Assembly (NCBI RefSeq): GCF_029210375.1
Contig: NZ_JARGER010000027.1
Location: forward strand, 1 to 64,000
Direction of reading: 5' to 3'
Length of the DNA stretch: 64,000 nt
Origin: Nocardioides sp. YIM 152315
GTDB lineage: Bacteria; Actinomycetota; Actinomycetes; Propionibacteriales; Nocardioidaceae
Within the stretch, counting starts at the first letter, position 1, and each line of letters begins with the position of its first letter. The position numbers and the translations under genes are program-made. Positions 62,018 to 64,000 of the stretch are shown here, piece by piece. The notes beneath the pieces are model-generated. The model saw only the letters and a list, made by a program, of their open reading frames with translations. It made no database searches and was not told the DNA's origin.

Positions 62018-64000
62018 GTGGCCCACAAGTTGGTGATCGTCGAGTCCCCGGCGAAGGCTCGCAAGATCGGCGAGTACCTCGGCCAGGGGTACGTCGTCGA
62101 GTCGTCCATCGGTCACATCCGCGACCTCCCGCAGAGCGCGGCCGACACGCCGGCGAAGATCAAGGACAAGCCGTGGGGCCGCCTCGCGGTCGACGTCGAC
62201 AACGGCTTCGAGCCCTACTACGTCGTGCCGCGCGACAAGAAGTCGCACATCTCCAAGCTGAAGACGCTCATCAAGGACGCCGACGAGCTCTACCTCGCCA
62301 CCGATGAGGACCGCGAGGGCGAGGCGATCGCCTGGCACCTCCTCGACGAGCTGAAGCCCAAGGGCATCCCGGTGCACCGGATGGTCTTCCACGAGATCAC
62401 CAAGCCCGCGATCCTCGCCGCCGCCGAGAACCCGCGCGAGCTGGCCATGGACCTCGTCGAGGCCCAGGAGACCCGCCGCATCCTCGACCGTCTCTACGGC
62501 TACGAGGTCAGCCCGGTGCTCTGGAAGAAGGTGATGTCCGGGCTCTCCGCCGGCCGCGTGCAGTCGGTGGCCACCCGCCTGGTGGTCGACCGCGAGCGTG
62601 AGCGGATGGCGTTCCGGGTCGCGTCCTACTGGGACCTCGAGGGCACGTTCGACGCCGGGGCGACCAAGGAGCCCCGGATGTTCCCGGCGAAGCTCCACTC
62701 CGTCGACGGCAGCCGGGTCGCCGGTGGCTCCGACTTCGGTCCCGACGGGCTGCTGAAGTCCAGGAAGGACGAGCGGGTCCACCTCGACCGGTCCGCGGCC
62801 GAGGCGCTGGTGGCCGCGCTGAGCGACACGACGTACGACGTCCGCTCCGTCGAGGCCAAGCCCTACCGGCGCTCGCCGTACGCGCCGTTCCGCACCACGA
62901 CGCTGCAGCAGGAGGCGAGCCGCAAGCTCGGCATGAGCGCTTCGGTGACCATGTCGGTGGCGCAGCGGCTGTACGAGAACGGCTTCATCACCTACATGCG
63001 CACCGACTCGACCACGCTCTCGGGCGCGGCGGTCGACGCCGCGCGGTCGCAGGTGCGCGAGCTGTACGGCGCCGAGTACCTGCCCGACGCGCCGCGCACC
63101 TACACGAGCAAGGTCAAGAACGCCCAGGAGGCGCACGAAGCGATCCGGCCCGCCGGCGACACGTTCCGCACGCCGGCGCAGACGGGGCTGACCGGCGACC
63201 AGTTCCGGCTCTACGAGCTGATCTGGATGCGCACGGTCGCCTCGCAGATGAAGGACGCCGTCGGCCAGTCGGTGTCGGTGCGCATCGGCGGCGCGGCCGC
63301 CGACGGCCGGGACGTGGTCTTCTCCGCGTCCGGTCGCGTGATCACCTTCCACGGCTTCCTCAAGGCGTACGTCGAGGGCACGGACGCCGGCAAGCGCAGC
63401 GACGACGACCAGGTGCCGCTGCCCGACCTCCACGAGGGCGACCCGGTGACCGCGGCCTCGCTCTCCGCGAGCGGCCACGAGACCAAGCCGCCGGCCCGCT
63501 ACACCGAGGCCACGCTGATCAAGGAGCTCGAGGACCGCGAGATCGGGCGGCCGTCGACCTACGCCTCGATCATCGGCACGATCCTCAACCGGGGCTACGT
63601 CTACAAGAAGGGCACCGCGCTGGTGCCGGCGTGGCTGGCGTTCTCGGTGATCCGGCTGCTGGAGGAGCACTTCCCGCGCCAGGTGTCCTACGAGTTCACC
63701 GCCGGCATGGAGGACGTGCTCGACGAGATCGCCGGGGGTCGCAAGGACCGGGAGAGCGAGCTCGCGGAGTTCTACTTCGGCTCCGACAGCGTCACCGGGC
63801 TCAAGCCGCTGGTCGACGGGCTCGGCGAGATCGACGCGCGCGAGCTCGCGACGTTCCCCGTCGCGGGGCCGGACTCCGGGATCCACCTGCGGGTGGGCCG
63901 CTACGGCCCCTACCTCGAGGGTCCCGACGACGAGGGCACGGCGTACGCCCGTCGCGCGAACGTGCCCGACGACCTGCCGCCCGACGAGCTCACGCTCGAG
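62018..64000 (+). CDS. topA: DNA topoisomerase I (3' part beyond the window)
   Basis: 661 codons are present and the frame is open to the edge. TOPRIM start KLVIVESPAKARKIGEYLG, DEDREGEAIAWHL metal-binding acidic motif, and the active-site Tyr in ENGFITYMRTDSTTLS. It relaxes negative supercoils. Start is GTG 62018 (V/M-A-H-K-L-V-I-V) after AGAGAAGAAG. A TACCGT at about 61947 is a possible -10. The C-terminal lysine-rich repeats expected in actinobacterial TopA fall outside the window. Confidence 0.96.
   Translation, partial: MAHKLVIVESPAKARKIGEYLGQGYVVESSIGHIRDLPQSAADTPAKIKDKPWGRLAVDVDNGFEPYYVVPRDKKSHISKLKTLIKDADELYLATDEDREGEAIAWHLLDELKPKGIPVHRMVFHEITKPAILAAAENPRELAMDLVEAQETRRILDRLYGYEVSPVLWKKVMSGLSAGRVQSVATRLVVDRERERMAFRVASYWDLEGTFDAGATKEPRMFPAKLHSVDGSRVAGGSDFGPDGLLKSRKDERVHLDRSAAEALVAALSDTTYDVRSVEAKPYRRSPYAPFRTTTLQQEASRKLGMSASVTMSVAQRLYENGFITYMRTDSTTLSGAAVDAARSQVRELYGAEYLPDAPRTYTSKVKNAQEAHEAIRPAGDTFRTPAQTGLTGDQFRLYELIWMRTVASQMKDAVGQSVSVRIGGAAADGRDVVFSASGRVITFHGFLKAYVEGTDAGKRSDDDQVPLPDLHEGDPVTAASLSASGHETKPPARYTEATLIKELEDREIGRPSTYASIIGTILNRGYVYKKGTALVPAWLAFSVIRLLEEHFPRQVSYEFTAGMEDVLDEIAGGRKDRESELAEFYFGSDSVTGLKPLVDGLGEIDARELATFPVAGPDSGIHLRVGRYGPYLEGPDDEGTAYARRANVPDDLPPDELTLE

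Noticed and set aside
60173..63886. 1237-codon open frame on the minus strand opposite hppA, the methyltransferase and topA
   Set aside because: It runs antisense through three well-supported genes; such long frames arise from GC-rich third positions. The translation is rich in Arg/Val/Asp/Leu with no family motif.

Overview
The window is high-GC chromosomal DNA from an actinobacterium, most likely of the Nocardioidaceae (Nocardioides-like). This rests on gene content and gene order, not on a database search. WhiB, BldG-type STAS, MarP-type protease, Crp/GlxR, a Tad pilus cluster with a DUF4244 pilin, GTG starts, four-base ATGA/GTGA overlaps and many leaderless-looking promoters all point that way. 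The backbone follows an order I recall from Mycobacterium tuberculosis (about Rv3683 to Rv3646c) and Streptomyces coelicolor (about SCO3543 to SCO3580), with lineage-specific blocks inserted.

Layout. 1-8.4 kb: tRNA-Pro, metallophosphoesterase, YqeY-like protein, PASTA-containing penicillin-binding protein (PonA2), WhiB4/WblA, two ArsA-like ATPases, a 3-oxoacid CoA-transferase pair. 8.4-17.5 kb: accessory block with an MFS pump, a FliA/WhiG-like sigma factor behind phased repeats, a divergent Nramp-like transporter, and a MacB-like ABC exporter with a NarL-type two-component system. 17.5-25.5 kb: core block of DUF4177, RidA, NUDIX and metallo-beta-lactamase genes, then (after an inverted-repeat cassette holding a frameshifted AbiEi/DUF559 gene) Crp, Nth, a TlpA-like lipoprotein, CoA-type NUDIX, MarP and a holin-like protein. 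25.5-33 kb: two cation antiporters with near-identical leaders, a CBS protein, acetyl-CoA synthetase and the ActP/DUF485 acetate permease. 33-42 kb: nitrate assimilation (NarK, NasA, an NAD(P)H/FAD/[2Fe-2S] reductase, NirB, NirD, and the HemD-wHTH regulator NnaR). 42-47.5 kb: histidine phosphatase, a second solute:sodium symporter with a LytTR two-component system, a methyltransferase. 47.5-54.5 kb: Fic-like protein, a probable Ms1-type 6S-like RNA, HAD phosphatase and the Tad cluster (Ssd, TadA, TadB, frameshifted TadC, pilin, TadE, TadG-like). 54.5-64 kb: MrfA-like helicase, BldG, H+-pyrophosphatase, a methyltransferase, and the start of topoisomerase I.

Functional themes are acetate/monocarboxylate uptake and activation under probable cAMP-Crp control, nitrate to ammonia assimilation, proton/sodium energetics (two antiporters and a proton-pumping pyrophosphatase), and envelope functions.

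The most novel signal is a dispersed 71-75 bp element, six copies, placed exactly between a stop or promoter and the next start codon. Five copies carry a closed mini-ORF with ATGA overlaps, four of them 75 nt long including stop with a fifth of the same length in a weaker copy; the sixth reads in frame into nirD. Each copy can fold into a hairpin whose arms vary together. Other strong signals are the Ms1-like RNA, the shared antiporter leader, the inverted-repeat cassette and helically phased repeats before the sigma gene.
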